This document shows, piece after piece, positions 25,606 through 37,324 of a stretch of 64,000 nt of DNA. This stretch comes from Glandiceps talaboti (Eukaryota > Hemichordata > Enteropneusta > Spengelidae): assembly GCF_964340395.1 (NCBI RefSeq), contig NC_135551.1:9040379-9104378 (forward strand), given 5' to 3'. Position 1 is the stretch's first letter. Each line of letters opens with the position of its first letter. Under the pieces are notes generated by a model, which worked only from the letters and a program-made list of their open reading frames with translations, was not told the origin of the DNA and did no database searches. The translations under genes were made by a program, and so were the position numbers.

Positions 25606-25648
25606 GTTGTAACTCGGATTTTCACGCATTGTGCGATCATCAGACAAC
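25606..25648 (-). ncRNA. Hammerhead-ribozyme-like motif, minus strand (core intact)
   Basis: On the minus strand, stem I GTTGT pairs perfectly with ACAAC, the core CTGATGA matches the consensus, stem II CGCA/TGCG is intact, and GAAA follows. Stem III (AAT versus AGT) has one mismatch. Of the three motifs this has the best core. Confidence 0.65.
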
Positions 25649-25656
25649 TCAACTGA

Positions 25657-25699
25657 GTTGTATGATGATCGCACTATGCGTGAAACTCCGAGTTACAAC
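25657..25699 (+). ncRNA. Hammerhead-ribozyme-like motif, plus strand (one core change)
   Basis: Stem I GTTGT (25657-25661) pairs with ACAAC (25695-25699). The core is ATGATGA (consensus first C is A). Stem II CGCA/TGCG and GAAA (25682-25685) are intact, as is stem III ACT/AGT. Confidence 0.65.
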
Positions 25700-25723
25700 C
25701 AAGAAAGAGTTCCAGTACTACCA

Positions 25724-25727
<4 letters not shown>

Positions 25728-25804
<77 letters not shown>
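25728..25804. repeat. (TA)n microsatellite
   Basis: About 38 TA units on the right side of the hammerhead palindrome. Confidence 0.98.
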
Positions 25805-25808
<4 letters not shown>

Positions 25809-26660
25809 CGAAGCTGATGGATCTCTTTGGATTTCTCACAAGAGGTGGTGAATTTATGTCCTATAAGGGCCGCAGACAAGTGTATAAAAATACCTAACTA
25901 GTGTTAGTTACTCCATCTTATTAGATAGACCATTTGTATTTTAAATTATTTTTCTCATGTCCTCTGTATTCTGCAAAGTATAGATTGCATTGCATTCATT
26001 ACTACAGAATATAGGGTGACATCTGTCTCACACTTGTTTAACAGATTTCAAGGACATGAGACAACTCTTTCAATATCCATCTGTCTGCCTGCCTATTATC
26101 AGTCTAATAATAAATATTATTCAACGTCATAATTCTATCATTGTCATAAGTAATGCGTTTTAGTAATTACTAAGTATGTAATATTATATGAATGTGACAT
26201 TCAGATTCTGTACGATTTGGTATAACAAATGTTGATAAAAAGGTTCGCATATCTTAAAAATTGATTTATATTTCAATTATATTCAAATCCAACACAGAAG
26301 AACAAATAATATTTGTATTTCCAAGCCTATCTTTTACAACTGCAGTATTGAGTAATTCCGCTTTCTAATTGGATTTCACTGAATATCATGATACTATTCA
26401 GGCTTGCTTGGTTTGTATTGAATGTAGTTATACCGGCGTACAATATACAAGTGTTAACTGTTAGTGAATTGTTAATTGCAGTTTACTTTCAGAGAAATTC
26501 TCTGAAGTAAAATGATAAAAATAAGATCAGTACATGTCTGTAGCTGGACGGATTGAAGTAGGATATCGGAAGTAGTTGATTACTACCACAGTAAAGAGAA
26601 CAAAACAACAATAAAAGTATTTATCAAATACATTGGATGTTAAACTTTTAGCTCTGGTAT
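25805..26660. other. No gene recognised
   Basis: AT-rich non-coding sequence without a recognisable frame, RNA gene or element end. Confidence 0.6.
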
Positions 26661-26664
26661 ATAC

Positions 26665-26747
26665 GTTGTTGTTGTTGCTGTTGTTGTTGCTGCTGTTGTT
26701 GTTGTTGATGTTGTTGCTGTTGTTGCTGCTGCTCCAGTTGTTTTTGA

Positions 26748-26787
<40 letters not shown>

Positions 26788-26788
26788 G
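26665..26788 (+). repeat. (TTG)n-rich microsatellite
   Basis: TTG repeats with interspersed CTG and ATG. They give poly-L, poly-Q and poly-N frames that I reject as genes. Confidence 0.95.
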
Positions 26789-26894
26789 ATTGCAGTGGTT
26801 GGAATATATTTGGTAGTACATTTGAAAGCTAATATACACTGGAGATGCTGTGAAAGAATAGCACGACGAGCATAAAAACAGGCGAAAGTGGTTT

Positions 26895-27096
26895 TCAACA
26901 GACACCGGTAATTGCAGGAGCATTTCGGGCTACGTGACATAAACAACACAAACCATTCAACACTGCCTCACTTCCACAGGCGAAGTAAATAAACAGACCA
27001 ATGAGGAGACCGCCAACAAGCATAATAGGCAATACTATTTCGTAAGTTTCCACCATGTTGAACAGGATTTTGTATGTGTATACAGTCAGCGTATGC
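26895..27096 (-). CDS. Transmembrane exon, candidate C-terminal exon of the LDLa-ZP gene
   Basis: A strong acceptor (pyrimidine-rich, ending TTTCCCAG) precedes 27096. The frame runs 66 codons to TGA at 26895-26897. It shows a hydrophobic span LPIMLVGGLLIGLFIYF near residues 20-38, followed by a short tail with several Cys (CCLC). The exon starts with one base before the first full codon, which matches the two leftover bases at the end of the ZP exon at 40318, so the two could be spliced in frame. ZP proteins usually carry such an anchor after the ZP domain. An alternative donor (GTGAGG) follows the membrane span. The 13-kb separation makes the link an inference; it could also belong to a different small membrane protein. 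Confidence 0.4.
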
Positions 27097-27205
27097 CTGG
27101 GAAATAAATGGAAAATGAAATAAAATAAACAAAACGAGGTACATATATAAAAGAACTAGTTGTATCTTTACTACACCGTATACGATATTATGGAATGTTT
27201 GGAAA

Positions 27206-29353
27206 AACAAGCGACATATCGGTCAGAATAGCTCCGCTGATTTTTTTGTTTTTTTTTATTTTTTATTTTGGTGACATGTAAAAGTGGTTCAGTTCTTCAC
27301 TATGCAGTTTTGTTTTAGCGATGTAATAAAGTGGTTACTGGTTTCATATGATGTCTCACTATAAAACACATTTTACACAGAAGTTGGTAATGTATTGTAC
27401 TTTTATACCATAGTCACCATTTTATAACAAATATCTACTGTTATGAAAAATTGCACAAAATCTCTGAAAAAAAATGACTGGGAAATGCACACAAAAGAAA
27501 AAAAAGAGGATTTTGAGGTTGGCTATAAATAATTCCAGTGTCTTACAGCTTCAACCCTGGAAACTGTTAATGATGAATGAAATAAGCTAGGGATCTAAAA
27601 TAATTTTGAGGCAATTTGAATTTCAATTTTCTAACAAATTTGCCAAGTCAACAACATTCAACTTGTACTAGTTGTAGTAGATATATATAGGGAAGAAATG
27701 TATTAATCGCCATCTTAGCTTCCGTACGGCGACAATCCCAAGTACCCCATCCCGGAAGAGAGTCATTCTCAGCCATACGTTAGAGTGGTAACACTCGTTC
27801 ATGTTCGATTACCTTTCATAAAGAAAACACGACGAAATGGTTGAAGTGATCTTTTTTTATTTCTTTTCATCACAACAACAAAATCTGCGTGATCAAAAGT
27901 GTTGTAAACTAAACCAGAAAGATTTATCGAACTGGCTAAACTTCCCGATGAACTGGAGTAAGGTCCAAGTCCAAGTAAGCCTCGATAGTACTATTGTATT
28001 AGTACGTGAGAAAATCGTCTCAAACTAGCGATACAACTTTCAAAATATAACTTGACATGTCTTCATTTGTTAGAGTTATACAATTCAAGACGGGTTTTCA
28101 CTCGAAAACAACAATTCTGTGAATAATGACACTCTGAACGCAGCGATTTCTCGGACGATGTTACCACTGTAACGTATGGCTGACAACGACTTGCTTCCGG
28201 ATTAGTCCCTTGTACATCCGGGTACTTGAGATTGTCGCCGTACGGAAATTAAGATGGCGATTAATACATACATCGTCTGATATTTTAATTTACGGAGTTT
28301 CTTGTGACCGGCGCCTGTCAGCAGACTCGGCCATTTTTTTTCATCATTCCATTGTATTTAAACCTTGTACTTGACATTTCGCAATATTAATAATTCTCAA
28401 CAAAATACCTCAACATGCCTCACTTTGCTCGTACTCAAAGCAGCCCCGGTATGATCACTGACATGACTGGAGAGAACCTTTTTGGATTTACATGTAAAAC
28501 GGGGAAAGATACGCAAAACATAATGCAAAGTCTGAAGCCAAATTAAAGTTGTAATTATTTTAATTATTTTCACTTGCCAAATATTTGCATTTTGGAAATG
28601 GCAAGACATGTTCATGACGTTTAACTGTACATGTGAACAGTCGGCCAATAAACAAAGTTTGGTCGATTCACAGTCGGCAGTGAGACTGCTCCTGCATAAC
28701 TTCAACCGCATGCCTTCTTACGCAAGTTGTCTTCATTCTGGTTCACTGTCACTCCAAATTGCACGACAATATAGAATTAATCACAAGTTGCATGTTATCT
28801 GAAAACATCACACTTTTATAGTGGGTTTGAAGCGTGATTTTAGTGAGTACCAAGAACGTCCTGTGTTGTTACTTGCTGTGGAAAATCGCCCGCGAAATAA
28901 GAGGATTTAAGATGGCGTCCTCGCGCTGAAACTCACTTGTCGTGCATTACCACATCAGCAATTTTGACGCTGTAATTTTACCACCAATATTGATCGTACA
29001 AAAACAAAACTCCATAAATGAACCACAAAGTACTTTCCCTTTCAAAATGTGATAATTTTAAAAAGAGTATTGTCGTTTTTATTGACGACTGACTCTGTCA
29101 AAAATCGTCCCATATACACTTCAGTTCAGGCATGCACGACTTCTCACTTGATCGTGAGGTGCGTATACTGGAATGAACCATTCTGTAGGAGGGGTGGAGA
29201 ATTTAGATTTGAAGTTTACAACCCTGTTTCGAGCAATTATTTGTCATTTGGGCACACAATGCGTAGAATTAAGACTATAGCACATATTACATTGCTTGTT
29301 TGACGTCAATAGTGTCTTTTGAAAAGTTACACTTTACCTAAAGTCTCGCGGAC
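27206..29353 (+). repeat. Dispersed repeat R1, copy 1 (copy 2 at 44855-46583)
   Basis: Starts at ACAAGCGAC followed by TATCGGTCAGAATAGCTCC and ends at AAGTCTCGCGGAC; most of it matches copy 2 in the same orientation. This copy contains a 572-bp inserted element (27698-28269) that is absent in copy 2. Its 3' end abuts a LINE fragment. There is no long frame. The class of the repeat is not identified. Confidence 0.85.
27698..28269. mobile_element. Non-autonomous DNA element with ~95-110 bp inverted ends
   Basis: The left end ATGTATTAATCGCCATCTTA and right end are reverse complements. The match extends through CCGTACGGCGACAATC to CAGCCATACGTTA-AGTGGTAAC with small gaps. Repeat R1 copy 2 lacks this sequence (near 45360), providing an empty site. 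A frame of 63 codons at 27837-28028 has no recognisable domain. The target duplication is unclear (perhaps ACAT or ATA). Confidence 0.75.
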
Positions 29354-30432
29354 AAACTTTACATAAATCAATAGATAAATGTGATTCAGAATATATATGG
29401 ATGTGAAATTTGGGGAGTAGAAAAGTACAGTGATAGGACTCCAATTGAGAAATTAAAACATTAAATTATGTAAGATGCTACTCCATGTTAATCAATCAGC
29501 AAGTAACTTTGCTGTAACAGGGGAACTTGGCAGACGTCCTCTGTCAAGTTTTATTAATAATATGATTATAAAGTACTGGAAAAGAGTCTGCACTAAAAAG
29601 AAAACAGTCTTATACATGAGGTTGTAATGTATAACACAGATAATAAAACAACTTGGGCAACCAATATTCAGAAAATAAGTGGGATTGAAAACCTCAAGAA
29701 TTTTTGGAATAATAATTCTCCACACACTTTACTTAAATTAATTGATAAATGTGATTCAGAATATATATGGAAGTGGAAACAAGAAGTGAGAGCAGATAGG
29801 CCCTCTAACAGAGGGAACAATAAACTGCGCACATATTGTAAATTTAAAACTGAATTTAAAATGGAAAAGTATTTGCAAGATATTAAAAATCCTGAATATA
29901 GAAAATGTATATGTAAATTAAGAATAAGTAATCATAATCTCATGATTGAGAAATGAAGACATTAAAAGATGAAACTTGAAGATAGAATATATAGAAAATG
30001 TCAAATGAGTATAATAGAAGATGAAATGCATTATGTTATGATTTGCCCATACTACCAACACAATAGAAACAATTTATATAACACACTAACTATATTAAAC
30101 CCAAACTTTACAAGTATGGCCGAAATCAGAAAATTTAATTTTCTTATGAAAAACAGTAACGCTACACTACAGCTAGCAAAATATTACACCCCCTCAACTA
30201 CATAAAGGTACTGAATATTGACATTTGATTTTTTGAAGAAAAAAAAACAACAACTTTTTTGGTATTTATTTATTTTTTACTTTCAGCCATATGTATAAAT
30301 GTGTCTTTCTGGTTTTTTTGTAACATGTAAAGTTTAACGATGTTTCTTTGTAATTGTATGTAAAAGTCCTTGTTTTGGCAATGTTCTTTTTAAAAAGAAT
30401 TCGTCAATAAAAATGAATATGAATATGAATAT
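29354..30432 (+). pseudogene. Non-LTR retrotransposon 3' end (C-terminal region with zf-RVT-like motif)
   Basis: Frames include GCEIWGVEKY and GELGRRPLSSFINNMIIKYW, typical of sequence downstream of the reverse transcriptase. Later frames contain RIYRKCQMSIIEDEMHYVMI followed by CPYYQHNRNNLY, the Cys/His zinc-binding motif found near the end of many LINE proteins. Several frame breaks (near 29630 and 29955) kill it. The 3' end is marked by AATAAA and GAATAT repeats at about 30405-30432. A short segment (GATAAATGTGATTCAGAATA) occurs twice, at 29371 and 29747, marking an internal rearrangement. 5'-truncated and inactive. Confidence 0.85.
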
Positions 30433-30645
30433 ATGCCACAAGGCATATATTGAATGTATAGAAAATATCATCTAGGCCAGGTAAGTGTACTATGACAAAT
30501 GTTATTTTTTCTAATTCCTTGCAAATGTATTTAGGTGCAATGTATCACTAAGTAATGAAATTGAATGAAGATATTGGTATTTCTGTTTGTTTGTTTTTCT
30601 GAAAGTTGAGCAAGTCTTTCTACTTCCTTAGATCTTGCAAAGATT
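30433..30645. other. No feature recognised
   Basis: Short AT-rich spacer between the LINE tail and the helicase fragment. Confidence 0.6.
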
Positions 30646-30647
30646 GT

Positions 30648-32063
30648 TTATGTTTTTGGTGCAAAACATAGTCTGTCTTCATTTACCAAAACTGAAGGAT
30701 TCCAGGCAAAATCAGGATCATGGTAAAAGGAGCCAGCAGGCTTTGCACGTGATAAAGATACAAACATTGCACCAGGATTTCTTAACTCAAATTGTTTTGT
30801 ACCAGGATTTATAACAATGTATCTATTTGGTTGGTTTTCTCCAACAGTAAAACCCTGACAACTATGTATAGTTGTAGCCCAACCTAACCGCAATGGTATC
30901 TGTTTCCTTTTACAACATCTACAATAACACTCAACCCTTCTTTCAATTGGTATAATTGGAACCACTTTTGTATTCTCTTCAAGAAAGGGTGGACCTGAGT
31001 ACGTTGGAAACTCTGGCTGATCAACTGATGGTTTTCTGCCATTAACAGATATGATGTCAATTACCTTCCCAACTGCTCTATTGAATAAGCCATATTTAAC
31101 AGACAAATTTGCACTCAGTGAAACTTTAGCACCTTTGCAAAGAAACAGAACCTTTTGTAGACCTGAACCCCTAGCACAGGGAACAGTGCCAACATGTGAA
31201 CCTTTACAGACTGCATTTATCTTAGCAATGTTGGTACCTGCTGATTTAATTCAAGCAACCTGTGTATATTATGCTCATATTCTGCTGCATGACTTGGGAA
31301 AATAAAGAGACCATCTTTATTCATTCGTTCCAGCAACTCATTACCATATGATATTTTAAGGTCGTTCTATTGGAACTTCTGTAACCACTGGGCTTGTGCA
31401 GGTGTTGTTGTATATGTCCGCAAAGAACTGAATACTTGTTTGAAGTGCTCTTCACTTGCACTCTGTCTGACAATAGTATTTAGGGTAACAGCATCTTTAA
31501 ATTCTTTCCACACTAACACTCATCTCATAGCAGCTGGTGTTTTACCTTTACTTATGTACACTGGTGAATCTAAAACTGGGGGTAACTGAATGTCATCACC
31601 AAATAACACTACCACTGGTAGGCCTCCCCACGACTCATCCTTATTAAATCCACAACGACATAAATAATCTGCCCATCCTAAGGTTGTAGCCCCTATACGT
31701 GACCTTTCATCAAAGTGAAGAACTTTTACACCCTGACAGTTCTTTTGCAAGCCCTCACCCATCAAACCATCTGGTGGTTTCATATCCTTACCTTTGAAGA
31801 TTGTGGGAATTTTTAGAAAGCTATGTAAAGTTACACCAGAAATTATGTTTGCACTGTTACCAGTTGGACAAAGCACTTGAACTGATTTATTTTATTTAAA
31901 AATTAAACTGATTGTTGTAATTAAACATTTAATAAGGTGTGACTTTCCTGAGCCCGCTGTTCCTGCAACAATAAGTCTTAATTTTGCAAATGTATCTGGT
32001 TTGTGTATGTAGTCAGATAATGTCTTCAATACCATATTGAATGCAAGTTTCTGGTCATCATTC
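30648..32063 (-). pseudogene. PIF1-family helicase fragment (Helitron-type), frameshifted
   Basis: Reading leftwards: DQKLAFNMVLKTLSDYI, then a Walker A motif VAGTAGSGKSHLIKCLI (31920-31980); then VKVLHFDERSRIG, a Walker B-like region, and VVVLFGDDIQLPPV. The C-terminal part is GAKVSLSANLSVKYGLFNRA and LRLGWATTIHSCQGFTV followed by MFVSLSRA. The order and motifs are those of PIF1-like superfamily 1B helicases as fused to Rep in Helitrons. Frames break near 31510 and 31280, with a stop near 31886. No Rep/HUH domain is seen. The N-terminal edge ends almost exactly where an IS630-type element end begins (32066), so the transposon end probably truncates it. Confidence 0.87.
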
Positions 32064-32065
32064 TA

Positions 32066-32180
32066 TAGAAACGCCTGTGATCAGAACGTCGTTTTATCAG
32101 TGTGGGCAATGAGAACTGGATTTGAAGGTGCCAAAAAAGTCTTCTTCTTATCACCATCAAACAAACGTGTTTGATGTTAT
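32066..32180 (+). repeat. Lone piece of the IS630-like transposon terminal repeat
   Basis: From TAGAAACGCCTGTGATCAGA through TTTTATCAGTG to CTTATCACCATCAAACAAAC it matches the inverted ends at 17880-17990 and 19625-19705. No partner end is nearby. Confidence 0.85.
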
Positions 32181-33343
<1,163 letters not shown>

Positions 33344-33344
33344 G

Positions 33345-34475
33345 ATGAGGGGAACATTTCAGTCAAATAAGTTGCTGGAAGGTTAAAAAGAGACTTTTCA
33401 AGCTGACAGAAGAAACTACAACTCTAAAAAGAAAACTGTCAAGTCGAAGAGGATTATAAAGCTAGTGAACAACAAATTTACAGACTGCCAGATCTAGAGG
33501 AGGTGGAGAATATACATGCGTGTTTTGTGTCGTTGCATAGCAGAGTTAACTCATGGTCTAGAAGATGAACTGGTTATACTAAATGAGGGGTTTGAAGAGA
33601 AATCAAGCATACTCTCTGAAACTTCAAAAAACTCGGCAATTACAAGAAAAAAAGGAAAGGGAAATTGTCACGCAGGCACACAGAAAGATTCAGAGGGAGA
33701 TACAAAAATCAAATAGTTAAAGGAGAAGAGTAAAACAGTTAATGAAAAAGTAAAAAAAAAACATTGAGAAACATCTTGTACAGAAAAAGAATTGGATGCA
33801 TCTACCAAACACGCACAAACAACCCGTAAATTAAAAGATACAGAATCAAAATCCTTTCACTCAAGTTAGACAAAGGTAGACTACACTACTATACAAAGAC
33901 ACAATGATGAGTCTAGCAGTTGATAAAAGTACAACAACTACACCTGAGAATAGTTGATCAAATAATGAACATGGACAACTATGTGATGTCTTGGATGGAG
34001 ATGAAATAGAGAGATCTTGTGATGGGAAGTACAAAGATGAGGTTCGTGAAGTTATTATGGACTTGCTGGCGATGAATGTGACAATGAACGCTGCTAATGG
34101 TATAAAACCACTTGGCTGAAAAAGTTGGCAAACAGCAATATTGGAAGGCTTCCCAGAAATGCTCCAAAACGTCGCCTGCTAACTGAAGCCAAACATATCG
34201 CTTTGATGCATGTTACTATTTCAATGTTACAGAATAACGTTAACTGGCTACACAAAGATGCCACTTCTAAATTCCATAGACATCACCAGGACTATCAAGT
34301 AACTCTTGCAAACGGTGAGACCTTAAACACGGGCCTGCAAGAACTTGCATGTGGGACGGCTGGTCGAGTAATGGGCTCCTTCAGTAAATTGTTAATGATT
34401 TTGGCAGTGCTTTTGTGTGTCATGTGTCACATGGTATTTGATTATAATCGGGGGTTTAATATGCAGACACACTGA
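33345..34475 (+). pseudogene. Unrecognised pseudogene: charged coiled-coil-like part then a conserved-looking domain
   Basis: Broken frames encode Lys/Glu-rich segments such as LTEETTTLKRKLS. They are followed by VREVIMDLLAMNVTMNAANG and then, after a stop and frame change near 34118, by a frame with RLPRNAPKRRLLTEAKHI, DATSKFHRHHQDYQVTLANG and ETLNTGLQELACGTA. The last part recalls an uncharacterised family I have seen in cnidarian and mollusc predictions (pattern D-x-T-x-K-F...Y-x-V...LGL...G-A). I am not certain and do not know its function. Multiple stops make it a pseudogene, possibly from a mobile element. Confidence 0.45.
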
Positions 34476-35160
34476 AATTGTCTTACAGTCAGTAATTTCA
34501 TTGTTTTCCTTCTTCCTCACATCGTGACGTTCGTTCACATCATGTCCTTCACAATTGACTTTACAGTTGGTATTTAGGTTAGACTTCTTCCGTGACTTCT
34601 ACAATATCCCCATCACCTCAATTATAACATACTTCTGTTAATGGATGTTTGGCAGAATAGTAGTGCACTGAAATGTGAGAGTTACAACTCAGATTAAGCT
34701 TGAAGCACTCACTCTGTGAACAATTTGTGTGTGTTGGGCACAAGTGTATCACTACATTATATATAGACCATCTCCAATCACCAACTGTAGCTGTTTATTC
34801 TCCTAATGTATTGTGTGGTTTCTTTAAAAGAATGAATACACCTACGACAAATGATAGAGTGGAAAAAATGAGAGAAAAAACATTAAATTGGATATCTTTC
34901 ACTAATACACAAACACATTTATAATTACGTCAATATAATGATCATACCACACAATCTATTTGCTTTCAATTCACGCCTCATGCACTGTTAAGGGAGCCAT
35001 CAGTTTCTTCGGCCGGGGGTGGGCCAATCCAACTCCACCCTCTGACAAATAAAAAAACACAATGACCTCCCCCCATCTGTTGACAAGAAACACTTTTTGT
35101 TCAAACTTGTAAAAGACACTCTATTCTCAAAGCATAATACAGCACACTGCATAGTTAATG

Positions 35161-35197
<37 letters not shown>

Positions 35198-35766
35198 GAT
35201 ATTGACAAATGTACTTTGGAAGACAGCCTCAAAACGATGATCTAAATTAGCATAATATAAATACTGACTTGAAGTTAAAGAGTATGGTTTTAGAGAGCAT
35301 ACGTTTGCTTAACTTGTCTGAATAAAGCGGTCGAATTTAAAGGTTTACATGTTAATCTTTTAACTGAGCACAATTCAAGGTACATGTACATACTGACGTA
35401 TCGGAAAGTTATGGCTTTGATTTTATTACGTGGAAAACTTCTGGACTTGATGTCTTTGTTTTTAAAGTAGCCAATACTTTAATGAAATACGAACATTTCA
35501 AACAACCTTTCTGTATTTTTGAATTGGACCGATTCTATTGCAGTCCATTCATTTATTACTGGTGTATACGAGCCCCCCCCCCCCCCCCTTTAGAGATACG
35601 CAAATACGTAATATTGTCTTGCTGATCGACTTCAAATGCATACCAATCCATCAAAACTCTCCTCTTCTGAGAGTCGATACGCTAGTATTTCTCTCACTGC
35701 ACTGCTTACTTCTTTATTTCACCATCATGTTATCCAAAGACACCCACCCGAAATACTAGTAAAACT
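34476..35766. other. No gene recognised; (CA)n and C-run
   Basis: Contains (CA)n at 35161-35194 and a 16-bp C-run at 35573-35588. No domain is recognised. Confidence 0.6.
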
Positions 35767-35772
35767 ATTAAA

Positions 35773-36107
35773 GTGACAATATGGATTAGGATTTGGTATT
35801 TATTTGGGATTTTTAATTTATAAAACAATTTTATCAAGGCTTCCTTCTTGAAACATCAATCTAACATTGACAAAGTCCGTGTTCGTAACTCATGACATTA
35901 CAAAATGCTAAAAGATGTGTAAAATGTTAAGGTTATTGTACGTACAATAACAAAACATTTTACACACATATTAATCTATTGTAATTTATAGAATTACAAA
36001 CAAGGACATGGCATATCTTGTTTCACGTCAAGTAGGAAGCCATGATAAAATTGCTTTATATATTAAAAATCCAAAATAAATACCAATCCTCATCCATATA
36101 TGGTCAC
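35773..36107. mobile_element. Foldback element (335 bp) with ATTAAA duplication
   Basis: The ends GTGAC...GTCAC and almost the whole length are inverted (left GGATTTGGTATTTATTT versus right AAATAAATACCAATCC), centred on GTTATTGTACGTACAATAAC near 35940. ATTAAA flanks both sides (35767-35772 and 36108-36113). The core of this, TTAA, could instead reflect piggyBac-type targeting. No protein is encoded. Confidence 0.8.
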
Positions 36108-36113
36108 ATTAAA

Positions 36114-36940
36114 CAAAGCTTACCATGAATATGGTGAGGCACAAGTTGACTTGTCTCTATATACATAACAGGCCTCCTACAAACAATAGACGTAATTAGA
36201 AATAGTGTATTTACGGCAATGATGGCTAGTAACCCACAATGACATGACGAGTGGCGGAAAGCTACGGAAGTTGATGGAAAGAGTGTACTGTACAGTTAGT
36301 TATGACGTTTAGTGACGGACAATGTCCGGCGGAGGTAAGCTACGACAGTTATGGAAAAAATAATATATCTCTGCATTTTACAAACTTATCAAAGAATGGC
36401 AACTGGTCAGGTTTTGACTCCGTTTGCATACTTGTCTGTTTTCTTCATTTTTCAGCCAAAAAAAGGTGCGTGTTGACGTCAACAAAGTTGTTACTTTGCG
36501 CGGACTTACCTAATTCACCGTGTGTTGTGTGTGAGTGCTGTGGTCGAAAGTGAGTGTGTTCCACCATATACTACGTCGTTATCACCCATGACCTTCACCA
36601 ATGAAGTACTCCTACTTTTAACAAAATACGCTCATCATCGAAGTTCAAAACGGCAGTAAGATTAACCACGTATTTATAAACAACCCCCTGACATGGACGA
36701 TACTACGTGTGATTCTTCTAAACTCGATAAATCCGACTAATTGCCCCAATATTACTGAAAATGTTACTCCATGCAGAAAGTTCCTCAAACTTCCGCACGT
36801 CGTGTAGTGGGAATGACTGATGGAGCACCGTCGTTGTTTGTATAGCCAGACTTCCCTTTTAGAAAAAATGTGATATGTAGTGTAGAGGTGATGGAATATT
36901 TGGACATTAACTAAAAGCAGTTAGGACGAAATCAACCCGA
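36114..36940. other. No gene recognised
   Basis: Non-coding; short frames without domains. Confidence 0.55.
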
Positions 36941-36943
36941 CTC

Positions 36944-37108
36944 TTAAAGAGCCACCTATTGGTTTGCACCGACATATTGACCTTAGTATATACCTGGTAA
37001 TGGGTACCAAAATTTTTACCTTAGGGGTAATCATATACCCTGGTATTTATTTGATGGATATTAAAGAACCACCTGTTGATTGGTACAAATATATTGACAT
37101 CAGGGTCA
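36944..37108 (+). repeat. Short duplicated motif, two copies ~115 bp apart
   Basis: TTAAAGAGCCACCTATTGG... at 36944 and TTAAAGAACCACCTGTTGA... at 37059, each followed by a TATTGACxT motif. Confidence 0.6.
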
Positions 37109-37324
37109 CACATCCTGGTCAGAAATCCATGTGATTAGTTATAATCTTTTCATCAAATGTAGCACAGAGGTTTTGAAATTTCGTTAGTTGCATCGTAACT
37201 TGCGATCCCTAGTACCAGCTTGGGGTTACGCCAACACAGACCAGACGTTGAGTAGGTTGAAGTTCTGACCTGGGATCCACCGAGGCTTTATTGTCACCCA
37301 AAATAGAATGTGAAACACTGTATG

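Larger units (their letters stand above)
25579..25726. repeat. Palindrome made of two opposed hammerhead-like motifs
   Basis: Left arm from TTTTGGTAGTACTGG and right arm ending CCAGTACTACCAAAA are near-perfect reverse complements. The whole is bordered by (TA)n on the right and lies 61 bp from (TA)n on the left. Each half holds one hammerhead-like motif. It looks like an inverted dimer of Penelope-like 3' ends. Confidence 0.85.

Noticed and set aside
31051-31305. Plus-strand frame of 84 codons
   Set aside because: It is antisense to the helicase motifs and has no domain of its own.
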